Origin: Heloderma charlesbogerti
Taxonomy: Eukaryota; Chordata; Lepidosauria; Squamata; Helodermatidae
DNA: 64,000 nt
Assembly (NCBI GenBank): GCA_026122225.1
Contig: JANEZZ010000522.1
Span: forward strand, 310,001 to 374,000
Direction: 5' to 3'
Shown: positions 44,901 to 55,311 of the stretch, one piece after another
How positions within the stretch are numbered: the first letter of the stretch is position 1
How the letters are laid out: each line of letters starts with the position of its first letter
Made by a program: the position numbers and the translations under genes
The notes under the pieces: generated by a model
Database searches by the model: none
What the model saw: only the letters and a program-made list of their open reading frames with translations
Told to the model about the DNA's origin: nothing

Positions 44901-47900
44901 GAGAATTGTGGTTTTTTTCCCCTTCAATTGGAGAAAGGGAGTTGTAGGGAATAGCTTATAAATGTGTAAGCAGCACTTTTTAGGCTCAGGAAACCTGCTG
45001 GTGCTGGTGAGTGGCTGCATAGATGTTCTGATGGTCAAAGGGTGGCCCAGCCCCAGTGCTCAGCACAGGTCCTTGTCTCTCGTGGCTACTGTTCCTTGAC
45101 TCCCACCACCTCTTCTTCTGAATTCCTTTCCAGCTCTGCATCTTGTTTCTGAATAGAATGCTCTCTCCAAATGTGCATAAGAAGGTTTCATAGCTTTAGC
45201 CATGCTAGGAAGATTCCAGTTGAGACCCTGTAGTAGATTCCTCTTTTGCTAATGGATGAAAATGCTGTGGATGACATTGTCAGTCATTAATCTGCCTATC
45301 CTGCTTGACTGGTATGTCTTTGTGGTAGCCACGGTACAGTTACACCATAGGGAGATGTTAATGCCCTCCTTCACCTGTCTGTGGTGAATTTCTGCATGAC
45401 TATACAGCTGCTCATTGGTTTTCACCTTGACATGTAAAAATGTGCCCTTGTGATTCCTTCTAGATTTTAGTGGGTGAGCCTGTTCTTCAGCTCCTTGGGC
45501 TCTACAAGAAGGTAGTTTTTAATATGTTTGTTCCCTGATGCATCTGGGAATTATATGCTGCTATATGGTGAGGACTGTCCTTTTCTATAAAATATGTGAA
45601 TGGCAATTTTAGTGGAGCCCTCTGCTGCTACAGTTGTTTGTTTGATAGGAAGGTCACTCTTCTGCAAGACCTGGATCTGCTTTTTCCAGTGTGTGTGTGT
45701 TTGTTTAATATGCAGAGTTTGGCTGAGATCCCCAAAGGGCAATTACATTTAGAATTTGCTTTCTTTGGCTATGGAGGTCACATCCTTATTTTATTATTTT
45801 ATTAAATTTATATCTCACCCATACACCTGAAGGGTATATCAAAAGGCTGAAGTTTTGACAAACTGGAGCCCACATAGGCCTCTGCTTTTGGTATCATGCC
45901 TGATCAAGTGAAAGAGGCAATAGTTTCTCAAATAGATACGGGAATTACATACACAAGAATAGCTTCATTTGGTTCTGAAGTTGCAAGCAGTTCTATAGCA
46001 TTTGCTTTGAAAATCCTGTGCAAAAAGATGTAGCTGTTTGTTCCTGGTTTTCCTACTTGCTAGAGGGAGGTGAGGAAGAAGATGGTGACGGAAATCTTGT
46101 ATGTTCTCCATGTTGGCCCTTTTTACTGGACCTGTGGATTCCTTTTGGCTTACTATTTGTTCTTGTTCTTGGCAGGTTCTGCCTGGCTGTTGTGCTGGCT
46201 GCTCTCCCCATAGTGGCTGCTAATGAAGAGGTACCTCCTGTTCACCAGGACTCCTGGGGAGACTTCTGGCTGTTCCGTTTTTTGGTCAATGCTGCAGGCT
46301 ATGCAAGTATTGTGGTACCAGGTTTCTTGCTTATACAATACTTCAAGAGGAAGAATTACCTTGAAACAGGTAAGTAGCAGCAATATGCAGCCTCTTTGGA
46401 CATACAACAGCTTCCTAATATTGTTGCTGAGATACCTCAATCCCAATCGACAGTCTCTTCTTCAGTCCCTCAGCTATTTTATCTGTGCTTGGAACTCCCC
46501 CAGAACTCATACATTGGTAACTTGTAACTGCACTGCAAAGTATGTTTAACTCCTCAGTTTTACTAGCTTGGCAATATGGAATCTATAGCGATTTCTGTTG
46601 AGGAAATTTGGGAAACTGCGAGTGACAGCCAAACTGTGGCAATGTGGGCAAGATACACAGCATCCGCATCATTATCTCTGTGATTTCCTGTATCACAGGA
46701 AACCAAATAGGTCTGTCCTCTCTTAGCTGTGGCAAGCACTGTGAGTAAAGTTGAGTAGAATTAGACTAGAGAAGAGGTGGGTGAAGTGTTTGGACCAAGC
46801 TGGTGATGGTAGGGGCACCATTGGTGGGCAGTTTTAATGATGTAGCTTCCCCCATCCTTTCGATGTGTTCCACTGCTGTGGCCAATGTTCTTTCCCTCTT
46901 TCCCTCTGCCTCTTAGGTCGTGGCATTTGCTTTCCATTAATCAAATCATGTGTCTTTGGTAATGAGGCCAAATTGGTACACCAGGATGAAGTCTTGCTGG
47001 CCGCTCGGAACGAGACTGTAGAATCCTCCACAGCCCGGCAGGTTTTTAAGCTGCTGTTCTGTGCAACTGGCCTGCAGGTAAAGAACAGGTGTGCTTTGCA
47101 CCACCCTGCATCAAGGATGATGGGTACAGGGAATGATGGGAAGCCCACAAACTGCTTCCGTGATTCCAAGAATTGAGAACTGGTGCTCCATATTGATTTG
47201 GCTTATCTGGTGCTGGTGGTGGGGATGATCATTCATGTAGCATGTATTTTGCAAAGTGCTTTATTATCATCTCGTTCATCTTCACAGTTATACTGTGATA
47301 AGGTTGTTAGACTTCACATTTGCAGATGGGTAACAGAGACTGAGAGCATACTTAGCTCAAAGTACAGTTCATGGCTAAGCAAGGCTTTGAACTTGGGGGG
47401 CCCAGGATTCCACCTGGTTAGTCACCAGACTGCAATGCCTTTCTGTGTACTGGGACATGAAGTCTTCCCAAACTGTAACTTCTGTGAGTCGATGTTACAA
47501 GGTCAGTGCTAGTGAGAATGCAGTTGCTCACTGAATTAGAACATAGTTGAAGCTTTCAAAATTACATGGTTTGACCCTTCTCACAATACACAGACCATAG
47601 CATTTCACCCAGTCATTTCTGAACTGAGGCCAGAATGTTGGGCTGAGTTAGAAGAGTGATTTCTGATGTTTTAGAAAGATAAATAGTTCCATTCAATCAG
47701 TATCCAGTGCACTGGAAATATTTTTTGTCTTATCTCTCCCATTTCTGTAGAACATAGATAAGAAATATTTGTAGTTAATTCGGCTTTTTGAGCAGCTATC
47801 ATTCTAAAACTAACCCTTAGCTGCAGGCACCAAGGAGGCATAGCTTACTGAGTGCAGAACTTCGCTTGGCACCCCTTGAATACTGCCTGTGGCTACCTAT

Positions 47901-49888
47901 GGGTGAAATATGTAGAGTTTAGCTCTCTCTTCAACAAAATTTGCTTCATGGCCCCAGGCATGTCATGTTATCTCTCTGACCCAAATAATTCCAAATTCAC
48001 ATGGAAGGATTAATGATACTTCCCATATTGCTTTTGGGATAATAGCTTCTGAATTTTCAAGGACATTGTTGGGAAAACTGTTCATTTTGGTAACTAAAAG
48101 CTGCTGTTTGCAAAAATAAGTGCTCTGTTGGTAACTTATTCCTACTGTGTACTTTTTTTCCCCAATGCCTTTTCTTTTGAGATCATAAAGCAGTAGAATA
48201 TGTAACCGTGTATAGTGTGGTGGTCATTTCACAAACCAGACACCAGATGGTGTCCAGATCGTTGGGGTTGATAAAGTGTTCGCCTTGGCGTTTCCTGCCT
48301 TGTGGCTAAACTAGCATTTGATTGCTGTAATTTTAAAATGTAAAAGGACCTGCAGTGTAGGTGGTCCCCTAACATAGCCCAGCATAGAAAATATTCTAGA
48401 TCTGTGTGGGAGGAAGTGCAAGACAGATCAGGTTGTGTCCTGTTTAGGAAGAGGAGGAGAATGTAGTCAGGGCTGGCCTCTTTGGTATGTGTATAGTGTA
48501 GGAAAAGTTGGCATTGTGCCTTTCATGAGCTTGCTGGGTCACATTGCTATACAAAGTGTTAGTTTAGGGGTGGGCAACTCATGGCCTTTGGTTGTATGCA
48601 GGCCCCGCTGCCCAAATTCGTGGCAGTGGCAAATATTTTTGGCTATTTACTATTATGGAGTGGTGAATAAATTACGAGCTAAATGTGACCTACTTACTGC
48701 TCTGTAGTGGCTTGCCGCTGAGTTTCAGCAACAGACCACAATTTTTTTGGCCTTTGCTCCCACTACAGAATTCCGAGGAGAGCCAGCCTGAGATATGTAT
48801 TAAAATTGCCTCCAGACCCCCTGAAGTTGCCCACCCCTGGGTTAGTTGGTTTCTGCTGACTGAGAAGGCCAAGTTGCCATCTTCCTGTGTGTCATGGTGA
48901 TGGTTGTCTTCCTAATCTCCTCCCCCCCCCGCCCCCACTTGCTTTGTAGATCTCCTACCTGACATGGGGTGTTCTCCAAGAGCGTGTGATGACCAGAACA
49001 TATGGAACAACTGAGTCAGACCCTGGAGAGAAGTTCAAGGATTCTCAGTTCCTGGTCTTCATGAACCGGATCCTAGCCTGCACCGTGGCTGGCCTCTACT
49101 GTGCCCTGATCAAGCAGCCCCGTCATGGTGCTCCCATGTACAAGTATTCCTTTGCCTCCCTCTCCAATATTCTCAGCAGCTGGTGTCAGTATGAGGCACT
49201 CAAATACATCAGCTTCCCCACTCAGGTGCTGGCCAAAGCCTCCAAGGTAATTCCAGTCATGCTGATGGGCAAGCTGGTGTCGCGCAAGAGCTACGAATAC
49301 TGGGAGTACCTGACAGCAGCACTCATCTCTGTAGGGGTCAGCATGTTCTTGCTCTCCAGCAGTCATGACAAGCACCTCTCTACTGTCACCACCTTCTCTG
49401 GTGTGATCCTCCTGATTGGCTACATTGTTTTTGACAGCTTCACGTCCAACTGGCAGGACGCCCTCTTCACCTACAAGATGTCCTCGGTGCAAATGATGTT
49501 TGGAGTGAATGTCTTTTCGTGCCTCTTCACCGTGGGCTCGCTGCTGGAGCAGGGTGCTTTACTGGAATCATTGCGCTTCATGGCACGCCATTCTGAGTTT
49601 GCTGCCCACGCTGTGCTTTTGTCAGTGTGCTCGGCCTTTGGGCAGCTGTTCATCTTCTACACCATCAACCAGTTTGGAGCAGCTGTCTTCACCATCATCA
49701 TGACTTTGCGCCAAGCCTTTGCCATCCTCCTTTCCTGTCTTATCTATGGCCACGCAGTCACCGTGGTGGGCGGGCTGGGCGTGGCTGTGGTCTTCATAGC
49801 ACTCTTCCTCCGTGTCTATGCTCGCAGTCGCATGAAGAAGCGAGCCAAGAAACCACCTGTTGGTGAGGGCCCAGTGCAAAAAGTTTAG
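38581..49888 (+). CDS. SLC35B2: Adenosine 3'-phospho 5'-phosphosulfate transporter 1, four coding exons
   Basis: Joined exons: 38581-38591, 46176-46369, 46917-47077, 48950-49888. They give 434 residues (human form 432) and end with the conserved PVQKV-stop. The protein is a multi-spanning Golgi nucleotide-sugar-type transporter that exchanges cytosolic PAPS into the Golgi lumen, supplying the sulfate donor for sulfotransferases. Conserved stretches include [80 protein letters not shown] and [20 protein letters not shown]. The basic cytosolic tail is rich in Arg/Lys. The first exon codes only MGR plus two bases of R4; the match of [15 protein letters not shown] to the human start supports it. 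The start has an optimal context (CACCATGG). It is tail-to-tail with HSP90AB1, as in mammals. Confidence 0.96.
39065..39202. mobile_element. Foldback element, family A, at the start of SLC35B2 intron 1
   Basis: CTTCTCCAGCCTGGTGCCCT, TTGGACTACAGCTCCCGTAA pair with GATGTAGTCCAACACATCTG and ACACCGGGTTGGGGAAGGCT. Confidence 0.8.
39236..39292. mobile_element. Short palindromic repeat, family C (fragment)
   Basis: ACTTACGTGGGAGTAAGTCC, CATTGATATCAGTAGAATTT, ACTACTTAGT: a small palindrome seen again at 39.63, 40.1 and 44.46 kb. Confidence 0.6.
39478..39608. mobile_element. Foldback element, family B
   Basis: TACTATGCATATTTAGACC, CTACAATTCCCAGCATACTC pair with CTGCTGGGAGTTGTAGGACT, TCTAAACATGCATCGGATTG. 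Confidence 0.8.
39628..39708. mobile_element. Short palindromic repeat, family C
   Basis: CAGTCCTATACTTAATTTGG, GAATAAGCCCTGTTGAACTC, AGTGGGATTTACTGAGTAGA, TATAGGATTGCAT. The terminus ATAGGATTGCA is shared with family B. Confidence 0.7.
40095..40187. mobile_element. Short palindromic repeat, family C
   Basis: GTGTAATCCTACGTGTGTTT, ACTTAGAATTAAGTCCTGCT, TTCACTGGGG, ATAGGATTGTAGCC. Confidence 0.65.
40195..40382 (-). mobile_element. tRNA SINE or MIR-like fragment (reverse)
   Basis: ATTTATCCTCATGACCACCC, TGTGAAATTGGTCA, GGCCAGTCAGTTTGTAATGG, GATTTGAATCCAGGTCTCC and the AGTCCACC head, all in reverse order. Confidence 0.55.
40972..41316. mobile_element. Foldback element with AT-rich arms (family F-like)
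   Basis: The left terminus CCAGTTTGCACATAATGGTG is roughly the inverted complement of the right CTCATGTGTGAACAGGGCC. Internal strings AATTAATCTACAATTGG, GGGTTAATTAACC and TTAACCCATGATTAACCCAT pair with each other. Confidence 0.6.
41640..42003 (+). mobile_element. CR1/L3-like LINE 3' end (longest copy)
   Basis: CTGTGGAATTCACTTCCACA, AGATGTTATGATGGCCGCCA, AAAAGGGGATAAGACAAATT, then GGGGAACACGAGTGGGAGGG, TTGGCCACTGTGGGAACAGA, GTCTGATCCATACTGCCTCT and TCTTATGTTCTTAT. It shows what the 33.1 and 54.5 kb tails belong to. Confidence 0.75.
42130..42545. repeat. GC-rich dispersed repeat of unknown class
   Basis: Contains TCTGGCCTGTGGAGGTTGCT and GGCCCCTTCCTCAGCCCTGC; a related piece at 61115-61320 has TCTGGCCTGTGGAGGTGTGG and AAGCCCTGCCCC. 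Open frames on both strands reflect composition only. Confidence 0.45.
42588..42706. mobile_element. Foldback element, family A
   Basis: AACTTGTGGCCGTCCAGATA, TTTTGGCCTATAGCTCCCAT pair with GATGGGACTTGTAGGCCAAA, AAATCTGGTGGGCCACAAG. Confidence 0.8.
43715..43832 (-). mobile_element. Possible MIR/tRNA SINE fragment
   Basis: ACCTCACAGTGACCTTGTAA and AAGGCCACCCAGCAGGTTTC, ATGGCAAAGATTTAACTCAC resemble reversed SINE core sequence. Diverged. Confidence 0.35.
44460..44500. mobile_element. Family C fragment
   Basis: AAATCCTATGCATACCTGGA, AGTAAGCCCCGTTCAACATA. Confidence 0.55.
44501..44776. mobile_element. Non-autonomous DNA element with 17-bp terminal inverted repeats (family I)
   Basis: Left GGTTGGATTCAGATTCT and right AGATTCTGGATCCAACC are inverted complements at 15 of 17 positions. 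The interior is GC-rich with partial inner pairing (AGAATGCTCCTGCCAGTGGA with TACACCAGTGGAATTCCTCT). Length 276 bp, in SLC35B2 intron 1. Confidence 0.7.
45785..45840 (-). mobile_element. LINE or SINE 3' tail fragment
   Basis: Reverse complement GATATACCCTTCAGGTGTAT, GGGTGAGATATAAATTTAAT, AAAATAATAAAAT. Confidence 0.45.
46176..46369 (+). CDS. SLC35B2: SLC35B2 coding exon 2
   Basis: The acceptor TTGGCAG follows a T-rich tract; the donor is ACAG|GTAAGT. It encodes the N-terminal hydrophobic segment ([15 protein letters not shown]), a lumenal loop, and the next membrane segment ([18 protein letters not shown]) to [12 protein letters not shown]. Confidence 0.95.
46917..47077 (+). CDS. SLC35B2: SLC35B2 coding exon 3
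   Basis: Acceptor TCTTAG, donor CAG|GTAAAG. It reads [16 protein letters not shown], then a variable acidic loop, and ends [11 protein letters not shown]. It is 161 nt and completes the Gly69 codon. Confidence 0.95.
47215..47450 (-). mobile_element. MIR-like SINE fragment
   Basis: Reversed MIR-like strings: GTAGCATGTATTTTGCAAAG, CATCTTCACAGTTATACTGT, CATTTGCAGATGGGTAACAG, AAGCAAGGCTTTGAACTTGG. It lies in SLC35B2 intron 3. Confidence 0.4.
47451..48940. other. Rest of SLC35B2 intron 3
   Basis: No gene. 48565-48840 contains GGGTGGGCAACTCATGGCCT and CCCCTGAAGTTGCCCACCCC, a diverged inverted pair like the ends of other dispersed repeats here. Confidence 0.4.
48950..49888 (+). CDS. SLC35B2: SLC35B2 coding exon 4 (most of the transporter)
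   Basis: The acceptor GCTTTGTAG follows a C-rich tract. It encodes residues 123-434, all remaining membrane helices and the stop TAG. The open frame is intact, with no frameshift. Confidence 0.97.
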   Translation: MSYLTWGVLQERVMTRTYGTTESDPGEKFKDSQFLVFMNRILACTVAGLYCALIKQPRHGAPMYKYSFASLSNILSSWCQYEALKYISFPTQVLAKASKVIPVMLMGKLVSRKSYEYWEYLTAALISVGVSMFLLSSSHDKHLSTVTTFSGVILLIGYIVFDSFTSNWQDALFTYKMSSVQMMFGVNVFSCLFTVGSLLEQGALLESLRFMARHSEFAAHAVLLSVCSAFGQLFIFYTINQFGAAVFTIIMTLRQAFAILLSCLIYGHAVTVVGGLGVAVVFIALFLRVYARSRMKKRAKKPPVGEGPVQKV

Positions 49889-50777
49889 GGGCTGCAGGCA
49901 AGCTAAGTCATCACTAAGCTCCCACCAAACCCTAAGCACTTGCCTAATCTCTCATAACCCAGCAAGGAGCTGGAAAGGGAGAAACTTTTGTATCTCTCTC
50001 TCCCCCACCCTCAAACAGATTCTTCTTAGAAAAAATGCTGCTGGGATTGGCTTGGAGGACATGAAGGGGTGCTTTCCTCCTGTTGTCTTGATATCTGAGC
50101 ATTTCTCTGCTAAATAAGGCAAATGTTATTGAGATCCCTTTCCCAGTGAAGGAGTGCAGGTGAGTCTAAAGCCTGCCCTGACTCATGGTGTTTTTCTGAG
50201 AGAACGTTTATTTATGATTAAGACAAATTGGAGCTTTCTTGGGTTTTTTGCTGCAGTTCCCATTGTGCTTACCACCCTGTGTATAAGGAAATAGCAAGAA
50301 TAAGACTTTTTAAATGTTCAATGAAAAAAGCACTCCAAAACTTCATGACTGGAAGGGAAAGCTAGCAGCTCCTACAGCCCTAGCTGCTTCTGCAGAAAAC
50401 CAGATTTTGTATTTCTCATACTGGGTCTCAAAATGGATCATAGCCTCTTTTAAATCACAGCCTCTTATTTTCTGGTTCAGCATACCCATCTGTTTTTTTG
50501 CCCCACTGTTGAAACTTTCAGTTTGTGCACCGTCCCCCAGTGTCATTTGGTTCTTGCTTTTTGCTAGTTGTGCATTGGCCATCCTCTCCTCTCACTGCCT
50601 TGAATTACAATTCCAGAACCCCTTGAGACCATTCTCGAGATGCTTTCCTGGGATTTATGGTTGCTGCAGTTTAGAAAAGCACAATTTTGCCTTTTTGAAA
50701 CGCCTCTCTTTGGAACCCCCTCAAGGTTTCTTCCTGCTCTTGGCCAGGTGGAGGGTGAGACCGTATCCCATAGAACA

Positions 50778-50912
50778 GGGGTGGGCAACTGGTGGCCCTC
50801 CAGATGCTTTGGCCTACAATTCCCATGATCCCTCACCATTGGCTACACTGGCCTAGGGCTGATGGGGAGTTGTAGGCCAAAACATCTGGAGGGCCTCAAG
50901 TTGCCCACCCCT
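50778..50912. mobile_element. Foldback element, family A
   Basis: AGGGGTGGGCAACTGGTGGC, CCTCCAGATGCTTTGGCCTA pair with TAGGCCAAAACATCTGGAGG, GCCTCAAGTTGCCCACCCCT. This is one of the most complete copies. Confidence 0.85.
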
Positions 50913-51970
50913 GCCATAGAAAAAGAATGTGTATCCCAGCCCGTGTCTCCCCCACTCCAATAACTTCGCTGATGTTGCTGGGACATACTCTGTTCATGCT
51001 GGGAGCCAGCCATGATGGAAGCAATGTGTAAGTCTGGGCTGGTATGCTTCTTCCAATCTGGCTGGGTTTCCCTTGCAAACTGAGAATGTGTTCTAGAAGC
51101 TTTTGAGAGTGTTAGAGAGTTATGGAGCAACTTCCATTTTACATTGGATGCTGGACATGCTGACTGGGGGGTGGCCTCTGCTGTCCACAGCAGCTGCCTG
51201 GCTCTGCCCTGATCATTTCATCCTCTTTGTGGAGCCAGGAGACAATAGCTCTACGCTGTATGGGGCAGGACTGTTTGGTTACCAGAGGCAGGACTTCCTT
51301 GATCTTTTCTATACATGCAACTGCTCTCAGACCTGGATGCAGGATTGGAGTCGCTTTTGTGAGCTCCACCCAGAAAGTCTGGGTTTTACCCATTTCATTC
51401 TTCTATTGCCAAGCTGATAATTGTGTAGGGCAAATGTTTTGGTACTCTTGGAACACAACTCTTATTTTATTAAATTTAAAATATGCTGCAAAGAAGTGGC
51501 CTGGGTATGTTTTGTAGCCTTCAAAGTATGTTGAGAGAAGGTGTGAAGCAAACTAGTCTCTTGGGTCTCTAGTATGCTTTGTTCTGCGGATGGATTTACT
51601 GCAGAGGTTCAGGACTTGGAATACAGCACAGTATTTTACATCTTGAAAATCTTGACAGGTAAAAAAGCCCTCCTAAGCCAAGAAGACATTTTAACAGCAG
51701 GGACTTAAACCAGAGGGGAGATGAGAGAAGTCTTCATTGCTCGCAAGGTGGAGCTTCAGTGCCCCTACTAAGCAGGAAGGCACTGCTACATCATGGGTGG
51801 GGAAACTTCCCCCTCCCCCCTTTCATGTAAATGATAGGTGGGGACAGAGCAAAAACTGGGTGGTACTGGAGCCACCCCTCCCCTTTTGTATTCACACTTA
51901 TTCACACCATCAATTCGCTCTACCTTTTTTTATCTTCTTTCCTTTCCCTTCCTTAGCCCCCCTCTGCAGC

Positions 51971-51976
51971 AATAAA
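51971..51976 (+). other. Possible poly(A) signal for SLC35B2
   Basis: AATAAA followed by GCTTAG, 2.1 kb after the SLC35B2 stop. It is the first exact AATAAA on this strand after the gene. A foldback repeat (50778-50912) lies in between, so an earlier variant signal may be used instead. Confidence 0.35.
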
Positions 51977-52621
51977 GCTTAGAAAAAAGCTCCCTTTGGT
52001 GCCACTTGGGAGCTTTTTCTTCTTCAAAGCCTTATTGGTGTGTGGAAGGGTTTTTTTTAGCAGTGGGATCACAGTGATGGAGAGGGGAGAGGTAATTCCT
52101 CCAGTTGCTACCCTCTCCACCCATCACTGACGTGCAATTGTGCTTTTAAACAGCTTCCATTTGTGCCAATGGAAGCTTTTAGAAAAGGGAGTGGGGGGTC
52201 ACAGCACCAGCATGGATTGACTTAAATAATTTAAATCAGCAAGAAAAAAAAACCTATTTAAAGTTTGCCATTGATAATTCTTTACATATTTAATAAACAA
52301 TGGTGCAAAGCTGATCAATAAAACATGTTAATTTACAACTCAATACGTTTTACAATATCAATGTGGGATAGTATTGCTCTTACATTGAGAAGTTATGGCA
52401 GTTTTCAAGGTCAAATATAAATGTAAAAACTGGGTCTGTACTACAGTGTCTTTTATTTCTATTTCACCCCACTGTTCCTTTCCACTCTGCCTCTGACCAG
52501 CCTTTCCTATATTGTGCCTCTGTCCTAACTCATCTGCCTTGCTTGGCCCAGCTCCAGCACTGCAAAAGCACAGAACCACAATCCCAACCAAGCCTGGATA
52601 TTTGCACATCTGGCTTTAGCA

Positions 52622-52682
52622 AGAGAAACATAGGAAGCTGCCATACAGCATTAGACCACTGGTCCATCTCTCCACAGTATTG
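52622..52682 (-). mobile_element. SINE tail fragment
   Basis: GAAACATAGGAAGCTGCCAT, ACCACTGGTCCATCTCTCCA, CAGTATTGT is the reversed 3' end of the tRNA SINE seen at 36857-37027. Confidence 0.6.
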
Positions 52683-54515
52683 TAGAGCCCCAGAACTTTA
52701 AAAAAGCAAGCACTGGTAGTTAGGCTGGACAGAGCCATTTTTATGCAAGACTGACATGAATGCCTATTTTTGATTGGTAGGTAATATGTGTTTGGGACAC
52801 AGCTATTTATTTTTATGGGTTTAAGTGTAGATTTACCACGTCTGTGATTAGATTTAATTGTAACTGTTTTTAAATGACAATTTAGTTTTTTACTGATGAA
52901 AATCCAACTTAAAAAAAATGATTTGTATCCACCCATGCAGCACTTAAGATGGTTAACACTTCTGGTAGCTGTGCCCCCAGAAACCTCCCCCATCCCCAGA
53001 AAGTAAGATTTTTAAAACAGCTTTCATAGGCTATGCATGGTGGGGAGGTGTGTAGAAGCCCCAGGTCAGATGGGCTGCTTGTTCTCTACCCATATACTCC
53101 CCCATGCCTTTGGACCAGGAAAGCATAATTCCTTACCTTGAAGATAGGGAACAATTCTGGAGGTTGTTTAGCTAATGTAGTACCCTGTCTGCTGACTGGC
53201 AGCAGAGAATTTCCAAATTCTCAAGCTGAGCTTTTAACAGATTGAATGAGCCCAAATATGCTAAGCTTGAGTCTGTCCCTGAGCTCCTTATAGCCCTTCT
53301 GCCTCTGCAGCCATAGATCTCACAACTGGAAAAGTTCACTTAAATTGTATTCTCTGGCAGGTTGGTTTGGTACGTTCTCTTGAACAGAGGTAAATTATTT
53401 GGGTGAGGATGGAGTAGGCTTCCTGCAGCAGAACAAGCCCCAGCTATTTTGGATAACTGAAATGAGGTGGCTGAAGATGATTGTCATGTATCAGTGTAAC
53501 ACAACTCTGTAAAAAGTTCTGCCCTTCAGTCTCCAACAGGTGGGAAAGTGTGTGGAAAAGATTGGTACAAATACTCCTAAACTGAAACTATGCCTGTTGA
53601 CCAGAAAAGCCTCTTTTGCTCATTTCTAGACAAATAATGAATGGGGATCCAGATTTAGTACCAAAATGCTGGTTTCTGGCTCCAAAATGCAATGTGCAAA
53701 CTTGCTACTCACCATGTTGCAGGATGTGGAATTTTATTTCAAGTGGCGCAAGTCATAGACAGAAGGCATGTGGAAGAATGCGAATAGAGGCATTAAGGAA
53801 CTCGTCATACAGAAGCCTTTTCAGGGCTAAACCCCTCAAGGTGCTCATGGAAGGTACCTCTGCCCAGTTTCCAGGGATCGCCCCTGCGCTGCTCACTGCA
53901 GCTCAGCCTGTTCTGCAGGATCTCCTGCCTCTCTGTGTAGCTTTTCCAGGGAACTGGAGGGCCTGCCATGGGGAGCAGGGGTGGGCAGTCTGCTTCCACT
54001 AGTCCAATTGCATGTGCCTAAATCAGGCTCCGACCCAAAATAGTTAAGGTATGCCTATTCAATCTTACTGTTAAGCCAAGGGAGTTGTACATGTTTTAAT
54101 AGTGGTAGTTTTGTGTGACCTAGTACCACCTCCTTGGTTCTGAAGGAGCTTGAATTACTCTTTGTATGGGGTGACCTAGGTCACTGGCAAGGCTTAAGGA
54201 GATGCCAATAAAAGAGCACAAAGCAAACTGTGGCACCAATATAGATTCTGATCATGCTAAAAAAGTAGCAAGACAACTACGGAATAGTATTTGCTACCTC
54301 AGAGCTGTTGGCCTCAGTTGTTGCCGAGTCAGACTTTCTAGTGCATACAATAAATTAAAAATAAGCCATTTTGCCACATGACAACAATGGGGAGTGGGGA
54401 TGGGTAACTTGTGCCCAGCAGACCGAATCTCATCCCCAGGGCAACTTTATTAGATCCAGAGTGGGCTGACTTCTTTCTAGCACAGAGCACCTGAACTAGG
54501 ACCCTCTCTTCCCTC

Positions 54516-54662
54516 CTTGTTATTCAGAAGCCATGGCTACATGCTATTACTCTCATCCTGCTTATGGGCTTCCCAGAGGCATATAGTTGGGTGCTGTAGG
54601 AACAGAACGCAGGACTAAATAGGCCTTTGGTCTGATATAATACAGCTCTTCTGTTCTTACCG
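54516..54662 (+). mobile_element. CR1/L3-like LINE 3' tail
   Basis: TCATCCTGCTTATGGGCTTC, CCAGAGGCATATAGTTGGGT, GGAACAGAACGCAGGACTAA, TAGGCCTTTGGTCTGAT, TCTTCTGTTCTTA. Confidence 0.7.
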
Positions 54663-54755
54663 AAACCATGCTGTAAGTCTAATAAGGTTCCTGCACTGGA
54701 TGATACAAGAAATCCACCACAGTACTATTTCATTGTAAACCACGTTCTTTGTTAT

Positions 54756-54761
54756 TTTAAT
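54756..54761 (-). other. Possible variant poly(A) signal of HSP90AB1
   Basis: On the minus strand ATTAAA is followed by ATAACAAAG, 441 bases after the stop. No exact AATAAA occurs on this strand between 54760 and 55201. The resulting 3' UTR length (about 0.45 kb) is plausible. Confidence 0.3.
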
Positions 54762-55201
54762 TCCAGTAAAACAAAACCAAATACAAACAGCCAACAAGAG
54801 TATATGTCCCTGTTCTCTGAAGACAAAAGGCAGCAGTGAGGGATGGAAAGGAGGAGTCAGCTCACTGCTGTTTATGGAAAGGACATTTGCTTTGTGTTCA
54901 CCTCAGCTAGGGTGGGATGGATGTTTGGTGGCCCCACAGATGTAGGATAAAACCCTCTTGGGGGGGGGGAAAACTAAAACCAGTGGACTGGTCCCTTTCC
55001 CCTAAAGCAGCATTTTCTAAACAAGCAGAAAGACAGGCCCAATAGGTGTGGCGGCCCCTTGCCACACTGGCTACCATTTATACACGGAACAGTAAGAAAC
55101 CGTATTGAGGCATGCGGTTGGCACTGCCAGAGCCAGGCTTCCTGAGCAAGGCGATGGTGCAGGGGAAAGATGGGGGCAGGACAGAAGGGAGACTGCCCTC
55201 T

Positions 55202-55311
55202 TTAATCTACTTCCTCCATGCGTGATGCATCCTCATCTCCCTCCAGTGGAGGGATCTCTTCAGAGACAGCAGCACTAGGCTCTTCAGCAGTCACCTCATC
55301 TTCATCAATAC
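55202..55311 (-). CDS. HSP90AB1: HSP90AB1 last coding exon with MEEVD end
   Basis: Acceptor CTGCTCTAG. It encodes [20 protein letters not shown], then [15 protein letters not shown] and TAA. MEEVD is the motif bound by TPR co-chaperones such as HOP, FKBP51/52 and CHIP. Confidence 0.96.

Larger units (their letters stand above)
50913..54515. other. SLC35B2-HSP90AB1 convergent intergenic DNA
   Basis: No gene is recognised. It contains candidate AATAAA signals (51971, 52292, 52317, 54349 on the + strand), an AT-rich partly palindromic region (52195-52945, TTAAATAATTTAAATCAGC and TTTGTATCCACCCATGC) and a SINE tail fragment at 52622-52682. Confidence 0.45.

Noticed and set aside
50314..50856. 180-codon open frame on the + strand after SLC35B2
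   Set aside because: It runs into a foldback element and has no protein similarity I can recognise; probably 3' flanking or UTR sequence.
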